A stretch of 64,000 nt of DNA, from the NCBI GenBank assembly GCA_933228895.1, contig OW121849.1, forward strand, positions 42,378,354 to 42,442,353, given 5' to 3'. The stretch is from Platycnemis pennipes. Taxonomy: Eukaryota > Arthropoda > Insecta > Odonata > Platycnemididae. Below, in pieces: positions 23,241 through 34,440 of this stretch (position 1 is the stretch's first letter; each line of letters opens with the position of its first letter). The position numbers and the translations under genes are program-made. The notes beneath the pieces are model-generated. The model saw only the letters and a program-made list of their open reading frames with translations, had not been told where the DNA came from and did no database searches.

Positions 23241-23579
23241 GGTAGCAATAGTTAGATATAAACATAGAATAATAGAAATGTTGTTTCTTGGAAAAAAAAA
23301 CTCTTCCACTGAAACTATGGCTGTAGTGAACTCCACGCAAATTTGAATAATTACAACAAACCATAGACTACCCGCCAGAATTTTGCCTCTCTCATATCAC
23401 ACATTTAGATACGCATTAATGTCGACTACTTGGCAGTTTTAACCAAGTATTTAATTCCTATTCACCACATGAACGACTCAATGTTAATCTTTATAGGTAG
23501 CATGGTTGATAAGCATTGTGTAGAATCAAGGCCTCTCGAAAATATTTTGCACTTTTTAAGAGCCCATTCAAAGGGTTTT
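23241..23579. other. AT-rich intergenic DNA, no gene recognised
   Basis: Short AT-rich spacer between the SINE and the LINE-B fragment. Nothing recognisable. Confidence 0.5.
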
Positions 23580-24652
23580 ATTCTCATCACATTTCCCAAG
23601 TACTCTTTTTATAAATCCTAGCTTTCTCTTCGCTCGGCCGCATATTTCCCGGATGAGTCTTCACCACTATAAATCTTGTGATTATTGCACCTAAATACCT
23701 TAAGGTTTAAACGCTTTCGATCTTCGTGCTACTAATTTTATAGGGTCACTCTATCGAATTATTCCCCCTCCAAAAATTCATAGCTACACACTTTTTAAGG
23801 TCAAGTTTTAACTGCCATTTGTCCCCCCACCTTTGAATTGCATCGAAATCCTTGCTAAGCGATTTCCTGTCTTCTTCTTTTGATAAACTCAGTACACTAC
23901 CGCATCGTCTGCAAAACGTCTGAGCTTACTACTTACTACAGTACCCAAATCGTTTATGTATAAAAGAAATAGAAGCGGACCTACTACGCTACCCTGGGGA
24001 ACTCCCGATGTGACTTTGATTGTGTCCGACATGATACCATCTATGAAAGCCCTCTGCTCTCGCCCACTTAAGAATTCTTTTACCCAACATGCAACGCCTT
24101 AATTTATAACATAACTCTCTAACTTCAAGATTAATTTATCATGAGGAATTTTATCGAATGCCTTTTTAAAATCTAAAAATATCACATCAACTTCAGTATT
24201 GTTTTCGCCGTGGACTAAAATATCATGTGCGAATAGATCTAATTGTTTCTCGCAAGATCTTCCTTTCCGGAACCCATGTGCAATCCTTACTATCCAAATG
24301 CCCCATGATCGAACTGACTACAATGTGCTCAAATACCTTACAAGAGATTGACGTGAGTGAAATGGGTTTGTAGTTACTAGGTTTTTCCCTATCACCGTTT
24401 TTAAAGATATGTGTTATGTTAGCTACTTTTCAATCCTTGGTTACTGTGTGGTTCTTTAATGTTTTATTGAATATTATTTCCAGATAGAGGGCTGTTTCAG
24501 AAGCTAGTGTCTTATACACTGTGGAAGAAATTTGATTGGGACCTGGTGATTTGTTTTTACATATGTTTTTAACTGCTGCTCCATTCTACGACATGAAATT
24601 GTTATTTTGGGCATTTACTCACTGAATGTGTTCGGAGGTGGTTCCCCTGCGT
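23580..24652 (-). mobile_element. Decayed LINE-B internal fragment (RT domain), truncated at both ends
   Basis: The minus strand aligns with 15194-16275 of the intact LINE-B copy, covering the RT fingers, palm and part of the C-terminal domain. The equivalents of motif B and the FADD region are around 23900-24050. Many stops and small indels break the frame; for example, a segment of the QHGFRKGRS region is lost near 24280. It lacks the 3' UTR, hairpin and tail, which is unusual for LINE copies. It was therefore probably separated from its 3' end by deletion or rearrangement, or arose from a larger copy. Confidence 0.88.
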
Positions 24653-26544
24653 GAAGTGACAACATGAAGTGACACCACTGAGACTAGGTCGCGTGTCACC
24701 AAGGTTTCATTACGCGTGTAGTGGAACGCAGTCGTAGATAGATATTGCACTTAAATTTCTACTCACGATATTACCCGTTTCAGAGGTACGTCATTAGCCT
24801 TCGTAAAAATTCACGATTAAAGCTGAACCAGGCTCACGGAAGAAGAGTCAGGTAATACGTTTCGCAACCCCGCGTCTCAGTTGTCTACAGCGTCATTTAT
24901 AGGCACACGGTCGAAGAGTGTATTTTCTTATGAGACCTCATTGGCATAAACAAAGGAAGACTAATTGAACGCGTATTCTGCTTCCATTTAAAACGAAGAA
25001 TGGTTTTTAGGGTTAGTTCTTTTTAGAAACTTTTGCCATTTGGATGCAAATCATGAAAAATGATAAAATATTACCCAAAACATTTTTAATAGCTTTATGT
25101 ATGTACAATGTACAATGTACATTGTACATATAACCAGGCAAATTAAGCAGTTGTTTCACGGAGGTGAGACATGCTTCGGTACTGCCGAATGCAATGAGGA
25201 AATTCCTCTTTTCCGAGGATAACCGAAACCTTACTGATGTAACCTTACTGATAACTTACTGTAGTTGCTGATGTTGTAGCCCAAGTACCTAGCTAGAGCT
25301 GAGGTCAAGACATGAAATAACTTAGAAACTATGCAATAAAATGGAGGATTGATTTCATTTATTGAATAGATATAATGTGGCAGTACTCCTCCAAAATAGA
25401 GCCAAAGGAAGGAATTGAATTTCATGAAGGAATTCATTGGATTAAATTTTCAAATCCACACTGCAGGTACATTTAAAAAAATGGTGTAAATCATATACAT
25501 TGCGTTTGAAGACCTTGGCAATAAAGTAATCAGTATCCCACCTACCTTGCGTGAAACCAAGATTCGACACCCCGCTAAGGAGTTTAAATTTTCCACAGTT
25601 ACTATCCCTCTCTCTTCATAAAACCAGCTCAAGTATCGGGTTCATGCAAGATTTTCTAGTTACTGAATATTTCTGTAAGGGACTATAAGCTGCGTAATTT
25701 ACGGTGGAGGGCTATCAAGTACTTACAATTCTTATAGGCCGTTATATGCTAGCCCAGTATTCTTTTTAGTACCAATAACTAAAAATACGAGTTCGGAAAG
25801 AAGTTAGCATCCAAACGTTGCTTAAAATACAGATGATTGAATATTTTCGATGCTTTCCAATTGGATCAGGCATTTGGTTATGTGAATTTGATTTTTGAAC
25901 TTCAATTATTTTTTATTCAGGAAAGTTGACTACCTTAACGTTGGAAAATAAATAGCTTTAACCTCTGGAAAAGTTATCTCACGACCTGGTTCAACAAATT
26001 GATAGCTCAAAGGAAGGCAATCGTCAAGTTACCTATAGCGTTGCACATGCCTAGTGTGATCTGTCATACTTACTCCTGCTGACCTGCAGAGTTCTAACCC
26101 ATTTGGAATAAATGGCCAGTCGTTCAGTTACTCTAAGATAATTCAAAGAAAGAGCCTTGTAAGTAATTCTTGGGTACTCTGATTGCCAAAAATGTCCATA
26201 GAGTAAATAATAATGAAAAAAATTCTACATGTCAGATTTGGAGACACGCTGGGGTAGAAAACTGAATTTCTAGATAGTTTGAAAATGTTATGACAAAGTG
26301 CATAAGAAAACCTGATGTTTCTATATTTAATGTTGTCGGAACTTCACTAGTGACGAAATCCCAGGTAGTAAAACAGTTCACTCCGGTTTTCTTATCTTCT
26401 CAATGACTAATATTCCATCGGCTGCACTTTATTCCTTATTTGGTATAGGTACTTCTTTTCAGAGTAGTTCAGCTATTGGGAATTATACCATAAATTATAC
26501 GATGAGGAGAAATAAAAGCACTAAATTATTATTCGACGGCATGG
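24653..26544. other. AT-rich intergenic DNA, no gene recognised
   Basis: Unique-looking sequence. A 22-bp perfect palindrome lies at 25108-25129 (atgtacaatgt/acattgtacat). No coding or repeat signature otherwise. Confidence 0.5.
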
Positions 26545-26790
26545 TAGTCAAGGTCAGGTAGCTTAGACCCTAGGCTTAAGGCAAACCAAGGAGAGGCCTC
26601 TTTGAATACTTCCAGTGAAACCCAAGCTGAATGTTTTTCTAGGTACCAGACCTTTCTGGAAACCCACAGGAAGCACGGGAAGGGCCTCTTGTGAATTTCA
26701 CATGCCGTAGGGCTAAATACTTGGTGAGTTCTACCCTCACCAACCAGTCTAACCTTCGATTTGAACGCCGCATGAATGCGGTGATTTATA
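26545..26790 (+). mobile_element. Decayed SINE-2-like repeat body
   Basis: Shares ordered blocks with three other places in the window. ggtaccagacctttctggaa and cccacaggaagc (26640-26675) resemble 56458-56495. gtgaatttcacatgccgtag, ggtgagttctaccctcacca and aaccttcgatttgaac (26692-26765) resemble 47879-47975 and 51628-51690. The tRNA-like head is not recognisable. The 140-codon minus frame across this region is therefore not considered a gene. Confidence 0.45.
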
Positions 26791-28054
26791 ATTCTACCCT
26801 CATTGGACAAATGCCCTTCAATTGCAAAGACCATAGCAACCACTAGATAAAAACGCCACGATGCAAATAACATTCGAACGCAATCCCGAATCAATCCTCC
26901 GAGATGAGGTAACACAATCAATATAGAAACACAATAAATCTGGGAACACAAACGATTCGCCTTTTTTCTTAGAACATTTACTGGAAAAGAAATTTAAGCT
27001 ATTAGCTTCACATATTACTCTCCAGGTGATGTGTACCGTTTTAAAGAAAAGACTGATGTGGAAGTTGGTGGGAATTTTTTCTCATAACTAGGTATAGAAC
27101 TATCTTATGTTCAGGTATACTCTTTTCAGTCTCAAATGACGGCCATATCCAATCTAAGGTGCTTAAACTCTGAATGATTCGTAAATCTACCCTATACTCT
27201 CCCAAGAAAGAGCTTATTACATGTTAATAGCGACAGCTCAGACATTGCCACTACACCAATGTTACAATATTTTATACCCACAACATAAAATTATTTCAAT
27301 GGATACATGAGTTAGAAAAAGAATTCTCTCTCCTGAAAATTTGCACCCCTTTTATAGGCTGCCTATTCTAACGCATTACAATAATTCTTGATGCAAACAC
27401 AACAACAAACAAAGGAAGAATAATACAATCCCCCTTTTCTGGTTGATAACATGAAACTGCTATTGAGAGGTTTTGGAGAAAAGAAATTTAATCCTGGTTG
27501 CTCAGCTAAGATATGTATGGGTGCTTGAATGTGGTCTAGGCAACTAATCAACATGACAGGCCATATTATCCACCAGATTCGGATCGATTGCGAACGAGAG
27601 CAACGAAAAATTATATTGCTTCAAAGAGGTTGACAGTCACCCCGGGGTATAATTTCCGATCCTTGCACATGATAAAGTACTTTCTTAATGACAATCCAAG
27701 AAGCTGAAGCACATTTTTTTTCCTCCTCGGGGCAACTGTAATTAAGGACGAAGCCATAGTTTTTCTTTATACGGATCAAATTATTATACTTCCTGAATGG
27801 TGAAGGATTAGTAGCCACAGAGAGACTACCACTCAGCACAAAAATCTATGCATATGTATGCTTTTAACTGGATGCATTTATACATGCGTAATACGCTGTA
27901 ATACACAGTAATAGTGCGTGGAATGGGATGACTTCACACCAGGCGTGCATTATTGTGAGGGAAACAATTAACGACCTGATCATAAAACTAGAGTTAACTA
28001 AATTCATTGAACGAATTCAACAGTGTCAGGCGAGATTTGGTGGAACGGCATCTT
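26791..28054. other. AT-rich intergenic DNA, no gene recognised
   Basis: No ORF, tRNA box or repeat end stands out. A stretch near 27920-27945 (gggatgacttcacaccaggc) faintly resembles a reversed LINE tail but has no hairpin. Confidence 0.5.
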
Positions 28055-28220
28055 AAATAAATGAAGTACAAAACCTCCTTAAGATGTGGTACTGTCCACA
28101 ATTTAATGCAAAATTAGATACCTGATGATGACGCGTTAGCATTGAAACACGTGTAGTCTAATTTTGCATTAAATTGTGGACAAAACCACATCTTAAGAAG
28201 GTTTTGTACTTCATTTATTT
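28055..28220. repeat. Foldback element with 64-nt arms and a hammerhead-like core
   Basis: The arms at 28055-28118 and 28157-28220 are inverted complements with only 3 mismatches in 64. The 38-base spacer contains CTGATGA (28122-28128), a potential short stem GACGC/GCATT with loop GTTA, GAAAC (28144-28148) and ACGT then GTA (28153-28155), in that order. This is the arrangement of a type I hammerhead ribozyme with a minimal helix III. The arms would form a very long helix I. Such ribozymes are known from Penelope-like elements and retrozymes. The one mismatch in the presumed helix II (C opposite A) is what CpG decay would produce. Confidence 0.6.
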
Positions 28221-28932
28221 AAATTCATTGAGAAGGCATGAGAGCTATGAATGTAATAAAGCACCTAATTATAAACTATTCATCATGCTTGACAGACAAT
28301 AACCAGTCATACACAAATATTCCTATCTATATGTCAAACATGCCAGGAAATCCTAATGACAATACAATAATAATTCGATTACTTACAGTTTCCTTGACAT
28401 TCTGCGTAGGTTTCTTCAAATTCTCAACAATGCGTGTGAATTTTTTTCCAAGTTAATTAAGGTATTTATATGAACGTGAAATACATTCAAAACATAACGA
28501 TTGAAGCCATTTAATATAGGAGGCAAAAAATCTCAATAATATTGTGTTGTATAATTAGGTTTTCATGCAGAAATGTAAAATAGGAATTTAAATCTATATC
28601 ATCCATCTCAATAATCTGCCTGGTGATTTCGATGCAATCTATGATCTTTTCCTTTACTCTAGATAGTAAAATTGGCATTTTAGCCTCACTGCATTTCCAT
28701 CAATCTTTGTACTTTTATCTCTTAATGATCAAAGAAGGAACATGAAGAGAGAAGTTTTAACAAGAGGAGAATTTTTACATCTTTAAGAAAGTTTGTAGGC
28801 TCTTATGCTAACAATGGACATTTTATTTTAAATATTACGGCCGGACGGAATATTACGAATTTTAATTTATAAGCATTTCCATCAACCATTGTACTTTCAT
28901 CGGTTTAGCTTAAACTTTTAATTTCTCACTAC
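28221..28932. other. AT-rich intergenic DNA, no gene recognised
   Basis: AT-rich unique sequence with short chance frames between a foldback element and a LINE-A copy. Confidence 0.5.
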
Positions 28933-29657
28933 TGAAATAATGGGTCAAGGTAATCGTAGACTGGGATTCATCAACAGAGTATTGGATAAAAGTGATGAAC
29001 ATGTACGAGAAGTCAGCTACTTTTCCCTTGCTAGACCTCATTTGGAATATGCTACCAGTGTATGGGATCCCTACGAAATCGGTCTGAATAACGAACTGAA
29101 CGCAAAGATGGGGAATATTTGTAAAGGTACGGTACGATAACTATATTAGCGTAACCAGTTTATTATATGAATTAAAATGGAAGTCATTGTCAGATCGCGG
29201 GTTGAAATTAAGACTTAATATCCTAAATAAATTCCAAGATAATATGTTCAGTGATGACGTTAAAAATATTTTGCGAATCCCAGCTTACTATGGTAGACTG
29301 GACCATAATTAAAAAATTAGAGAAATTGATTGTCGCACTGACAGATTCAAAATGACCTTTTCCCTCGTACAATTAGGGATATGAATAGCTGTAAATATGT
29401 CCAATACGAGTGATTGGATCCATAGCATAAGTAGTCGCATGTTGGTGTAAGGACTTGAAGGCAACCCAACTAACAGCACGTTTTTGCATGCGTAGTTTGC
29501 TATTTTTATCTTTTTAAATATTTCAGTTTAGACTAATATAGTAATACTAATAATTTTAAATGCATGATATGTAGTGCATGTTTGGTGAGAATTCACCCCC
29601 TGCCACACACCTTGGAAGTTCCTTGCCGGGTATTATGTAGATGTAAATGTAGATGTA
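28933..29657 (+). mobile_element. 5'-truncated LINE-A copy
   Basis: Begins at the equivalent of REIMGQANRKLGFIKRVL and carries the RT C-terminus (SYFSLARPHLEYATSVWDPYE). A deletion at about 29099-29112 removes the LERVQRR segment and breaks the frame. The 3' UTR and the hairpin (29597-29631, with a damaged loop side: cttggaagttccttgccggg) follow, then the tail gtagatgtaaatgtagatgt. Together with 2901, 38530 and 41209 it defines the family, since all share the same UTR. Confidence 0.88.
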
Positions 29658-29697
29658 CTGGCCCAAACTATTGGGATATTTACGGTGGCAATTAAAA

Positions 29698-29859
29698 TAG
29701 GTGAATTAATAATAATTAGTGTTCCACTTGTTTTCATAGTTATTTATTACAAATAGTTTCAACGCATTAAAATATCTTCAGATTATATAGTGCTGTGAAG
29801 CTAATAGTAACAAATAACTATGAAAATATGGGAAACACTAAGTATTGCTAAGTCACCTA
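29698..29859. repeat. Foldback element with ~53-nt arms and a hammerhead-like core (minus strand)
   Basis: The arms at 29698-29750 and 29807-29859 are imperfect inverted complements. The best part is gttttcatagttatttatta versus aataactatgaaaat. On the minus strand the spacer contains CTGAAGA (plus-strand tcttcag, 29775-29781), then GAAAC (plus-strand gtttc, 29756-29760), a 5-base loop and GTA (plus-strand tac, 29748-29750). CTGANGA...GAAAC...GTA is the hammerhead core order, and the right arm begins immediately at the presumed cleavage triplet, as in 28055-28220. The helix II pairing is poor, so it is probably degenerate. Confidence 0.45.
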
Positions 29860-32733
29860 CAGCAATATGATTGTCTATAAAGAATCTACCGCATCCGTAA
29901 CGACAGTAGTTAAACATAGCCACTCATAAGGACACTATTCTGACTATTTTAACAGCAAAATTTTACCTGGGGACGGAAAAATGGAATTCTACTTTGCAAG
30001 CCCACAAACCAACAAGAAAGGAGACCCCTAAATACATTTTAAGACTTCCGGCTGGTGCTTCGCTAGTCTCCGGTCTTACATGAGGACTCATGTAAAGGAG
30101 TGAAGCGAAGGTGCCGGGGTTCGATCCTTGCTGCTAATTCTTGACTCTCACATGCAACCATACAAGGGAGGTTTAAAGAGGGAGGACATTTTCAGACGGT
30201 GAGAAAAATAGCTCGTGACACACAGCCCAAGGAAATGTCTATAACAAGCTTTCATGAAGTGAAAACATGAAAATATTTGAAAAAATAAAAATCTCTAACG
30301 AACTCGTAGTCCGCAACACCGATTCCTTAAATTGATTTTGTTGCTTTTACTTCGCCTAACACTCTAAGCGTGATTTTTCAGGGTTCGGGAAACTTGTCAT
30401 CACAGAAGGCTCGTGCCATTAACTCGTCAAATATAACATGGACGTGGATTCACATTCGTATGCATACATTGTAACTTAAAGACGTAGCGAAGATGATTTT
30501 CGGATCACATCTATTTCCACGATGCCAATCCACTGCGCTTTAAATGCTCTCATGGTAATGTGGAACGTCAAGTTCAACGGCCGTCGTGCCGGCAGAGTGC
30601 GCTTAATAGAGCAATTTTTTACGGAGTCGTAGCTAGAAAAATGAGGTTTGCAAGGAATTGATGACTGCATCTCCGTTCGGTTATTAATCAATTTATTATA
30701 GCTTGGCTATAATAAGCGTGACTGAGCTTTAATATACATCATTTCCCTTAGACCACTGTGTAAGATGCATATTCCCAAGAAAATTGCCCAACACTGTGTA
30801 CCACGATCTAAGAATATTCTAAGATCGTGCTTTGTATTAGGCTCGGTCATAACTCTTTTAAACTTATTCTCTCTTTTCACAAATGAAAGATAGTGATAAT
30901 TACTTCACATATGTATATACATAAAAGGTTATGCGAAACCTGTTCGATCTGAATAACAAATTAAAACATTCAGAACATGTATACTCTTTCCTTAATATGA
31001 AAAATAGAAACACAGAATTTTGCATCATTCTTCAAAGCAGATAAATTTTCCTACGCCTCCTGAATTAATAAATTGAATCACAGCAGCTAAGATTTACTTT
31101 CTTCAATAAAATCATAGACGTCAAAGATGAATATTAAATAAGGAATTGAAAACTGAACCAATGTCTTAATCTACATTAAAAAAGGTGCTTTTAAGCTAAT
31201 TCGAAGGTGTGTAGCAGGGTATGAATGGTTTCCAATCATACAATAGGGACGTAAAACAAACATTTTATGTCAATGAAAATCGGCGTCAGACACATGCAAC
31301 AGGCTTATGTTTATGAGTTGGAAAAAAATGATAAGGTATGAAACCGGTTATAGTTTTGTAAGCAAATTATAATGGTAAGAGTTTAATTTCTCAAGAATTT
31401 TTTCACAAGTACGATAATTTTCAATGCTCAAAAGTCATTAGTAAAATCATCAAGATTTTGAACACTGCCACAAAAGCCACAATTAAAATAAAAACATATA
31501 ACTCCCTAACCGAAACAATTGCAATGGACTCGAAGGCATATGGCTGATTTTATCATCATACGCAAGTGGGTATATTTAATTTCATTACGCTCATATACTT
31601 TTTTGGATCGCCATAATGTACCCTGGCTAGTTTGTGTTATTAATAATCTCCCACACATTTTCCGTATTCAAACACAGAGTTATTTTCCCGTAAGAAAATA
31701 AAATTAATGTACTTTCAACCAATCAATGGCTCAGCATGATGTAAGTCCTCATTGTGAAGGACGAATAAGTCCTCAAGGGGCGGAAAATTTATTGTCATTA
31801 TTGCAAGGCAGAGGATTTTAATAATTACCATCATAATTTATTCATAATTACGTTAATAATGATGCAAACGACCCGACGGGTAGTGAAGACCACCAGTTAC
31901 CAGGGTCAATACCATGTGAGATTTACAAATAAGGGTAGGTGATGCTAGTTACTTTTCCCATTCCGTTTTTGGTTTCCCAAAAAGTTGTACTACCCACAAA
32001 ATCATACCCTAAATTCACCCAGGCTTATCCAGAATCCACTCCCGGGTTTTCAACTCAAGTCTCAATTCTCGAAACTCAAGTTACAGTAGCCCAATATTCT
32101 CCCCACTGGATTCATCTTCATAGTACCCTGCAGGAACCTATAAATGTACATGGATGCGGATGATTGCACTCCAGGTATGCATTATCTCTGTGCAAAAAAT
32201 TACACCTTTGGGAAAATAACTACGAATGTAGATAAATTCAACGTGGTAAAAAAGCTGCTTTACAAGTAATAAGGTTTCTGTTTTCAAACTAACATGCTAC
32301 TTTTACGAAACAGACACTGCACAAAAGTTTTGCAGGAAGATATATTTAAAAACGTATTAAGCCACGTAAAACGACGTGCGAGCAAATTACGTAAACAATA
32401 ACAATTAGACAATGCTCTTTAAATGTGCTATACAAGCAAATGCCCTTTTTCCTTTCCTAAATACAATCTACCCAGTAGTTTTGTTCTAGTAATCTTCCTT
32501 ACCGTACATAAATAAATGTTATATAATGGGTACCACTTCATATTTCATATTATAATACTAAAAATACCAAGCCAAATTTATAATATTAATAATATATTTT
32601 GAATGTAAATAATACGAGGGGTTATTTTACAACTTCGATGTTCATCTTTGGTATCAGAGAGAATAAAATAAAAACGATTAAACCAAGGCTACAGGAATCG
32701 CATGAAACTTAATCAAGGAATGATAGGAATCTC
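29860..32733. other. AT-rich intergenic DNA, no gene recognised
   Basis: Contains an imperfect hairpin with a tRNA B-box-like ggttcgatcc at about 30048-30130, and a 28-bp near-palindrome at 30802-30829 (cacgatct...agatcgtg). Faint reversed LINE-tail-like traces lie at about 31200-31235 and 32110-32160. No coding region is recognised. Confidence 0.5.
30048..30130 (+). repeat. Imperfect hairpin with a B-box-like motif, possible SINE remnant
   Basis: ctggtgcttcgctagtctcc pairs imperfectly with ggagtgaagcgaaggtgccg, and the inner ttacatg/catgtaa forms a perfect 7-bp stem. It is followed by gccggggttcgatccttgct, whose ggttcgatcc matches a pol III B box. It may be a rearranged tRNA-derived SINE head. 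Confidence 0.35.
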
Positions 32734-32739
32734 GTGAAT

Positions 32740-34440
32740 AGTGGGGCAATTGACGGGCATCCCGATAGGGAATTCAGTGCCGAAGGATCGCCAAGCGGCA
32801 TTAGGGGCCCGTCGGGGACCTCGCCCAATCGAGAGGCGCCACGAAGACGCTCAAATGCTTTCAGCTCATTAGTTACCGCACCACGCCGACATGCCGTTCC
32901 GCGCGAAATAACCCCGTCGCGAAATAGGCCGCGGAACGCATCGAATTTGGCGCCGAACAGCTCGCAATGCCGCCCGGCTATCGATCAGGCACTCGAAAAG
33001 ATAACGCCCCAAGGGCACAAGCGGCCGCCATGACCTACGTGGGTCCCAAGAGAGAGAGAAAGAGGAAAAAAGTGTACGGCCTGCCGGCCCTGAGCGTGAC
33101 GATGATACGACAGTGCCGCACTCCGCAAGGGGCGGCATGAATCGTCCCTCGTTTACTATTATCGAGAGGAACACCTGAATTTCTCGCGTGTATAAAGGGC
33201 AAAAGCGAAGAAAAGCGCCGGAAATTAAACGAAAAAAAAGACACAGATGAACAAACGTACGCGTTCGGGTGACAATTCGTTCCTCCCTCCACGTTGAATA
33301 ATCTCTTAATAAAAATAAATCCAGTTTTCGTGTCCCCACCGATTACTTTCAGACCTCTTTCTTCCGCGAGTGGCCTGAGATACGACTTGGCGACGACGGG
33401 AGAAAAGTAGAAAGAGAGGATTGGGCTTGAGAGGAGAGTGGGGCTGGTTTGGGGGGAGTGGGGCGTATAAGCCGTTGCCATGGGCAGCACAAACTAACTC
33501 ACTCCCCAATCGATAGCAGACCAAAAACGGAAGGCTGAAACGCGCCGCTATCTCCCTCTCCTCTCTCCCCCACTCCCCTTCCACTCCCGGTCCGCTCCCT
33601 CCCCAGTTTCTCCTCCTCTTCCCCTCCCTCCCACCCCCCATCCATCCCATCCCACCGTCCTTCGAAAAAGTCTATCGCCTCCCTTAAAACTAACGCGGTT
33701 GAGGCAGGTTGGGTAACGATAAGACCGCCTCGCCACGGGCGTAGGTGGGGTGAGACGGTGCTTCTGACATGGTTGGAGGAGGAAGGGGGGGGGGGGGGAA
33801 GACGATTGAGAATGAAGGGGTAGAAAGTGGAAGGGATAGAAGTATATATACGTTTTTCTAATCGCCCTTCCCCGCGGCGAGATAAGTGGGCACATATACT
33901 ATTGCACGCACTCCTTTTGTTCGGCTGCCGACCCCCCAACCCCTACAACACTCCTCCCTCTCCCTCCGGAGAAAGAAGAGAACAAGCCCTCTCAATCCTT
34001 TCCCTGCCCCTTCGCTCATTCCCCTCCTCCCTCCCTCGTCCTCCTTCGCGAAAGGAGGGCATATTTCCTCGAATTCTTTCTCTCGCTCTCTTTCTCCTCT
34101 CCCCGAGCCGCAGGGTTTAACGAACGCTTCTCGGCCCCACGGAATAGGAGGTTGAACAAGGTTAGGGAAGGATGGAGGAGGGGGAAAGCTTGGGGAGCCA
34201 AGGAGAGGGTAGGGGGGGGGCGGGTAGAGAGGGTAAGAGGAGATGGGGGGGAGGGGGGGCGGATGGCGCTGTACGCACGTATCTTTCCTCTCCCCCTCCC
34301 CACTTCCCCCTTCTTCCTTCCCGACCTCACCCCACCACGCCCTCTCCCTCCAAAACCCATCCCACTTCCCAACCCGCTTCCGACTAGCCCGTATGTAATG
34401 AAAAAACTTCGCATTTAAACCTCCTTCCCCGGCCATTTAT
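32740..34440. other. Large GC-rich island with alternating purine and pyrimidine blocks
   Basis: 32740-33040 is CpG-rich with balanced strands. 33400-34420 contains long strand-asymmetric blocks: C/T-rich 33540-33660, a 14-G run at 33785-33798, C/T-rich 33930-34110, G/A-rich 34145-34265 and C/T-rich 34280-34380. Overlapping frames of 100-190 codons exist on both strands but are P/S/T- or G/R/E-rich and have no domain. No splice-consistent exon could be argued. It could be a promoter region or non-B-DNA-forming sequence. Confidence 0.5.

Noticed and set aside
26529..26951. 140-codon minus frame
   Set aside because: Lies across a SINE-2-like repeat body shared with 47879 and 51628. No protein family recognised.
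32110..32160. Reversed LINE-tail-like sequence
   Set aside because: catagtaccctgcaggaacc resembles the tail but the hairpin does not form and no UTR follows.
33858..34436. 192-codon minus frame and overlapping frames on both strands
   Set aside because: The sequence is C/T- or G/A-biased, so stops are rare on both strands. The peptides are low complexity, no domain is seen, and several frames are equally open.
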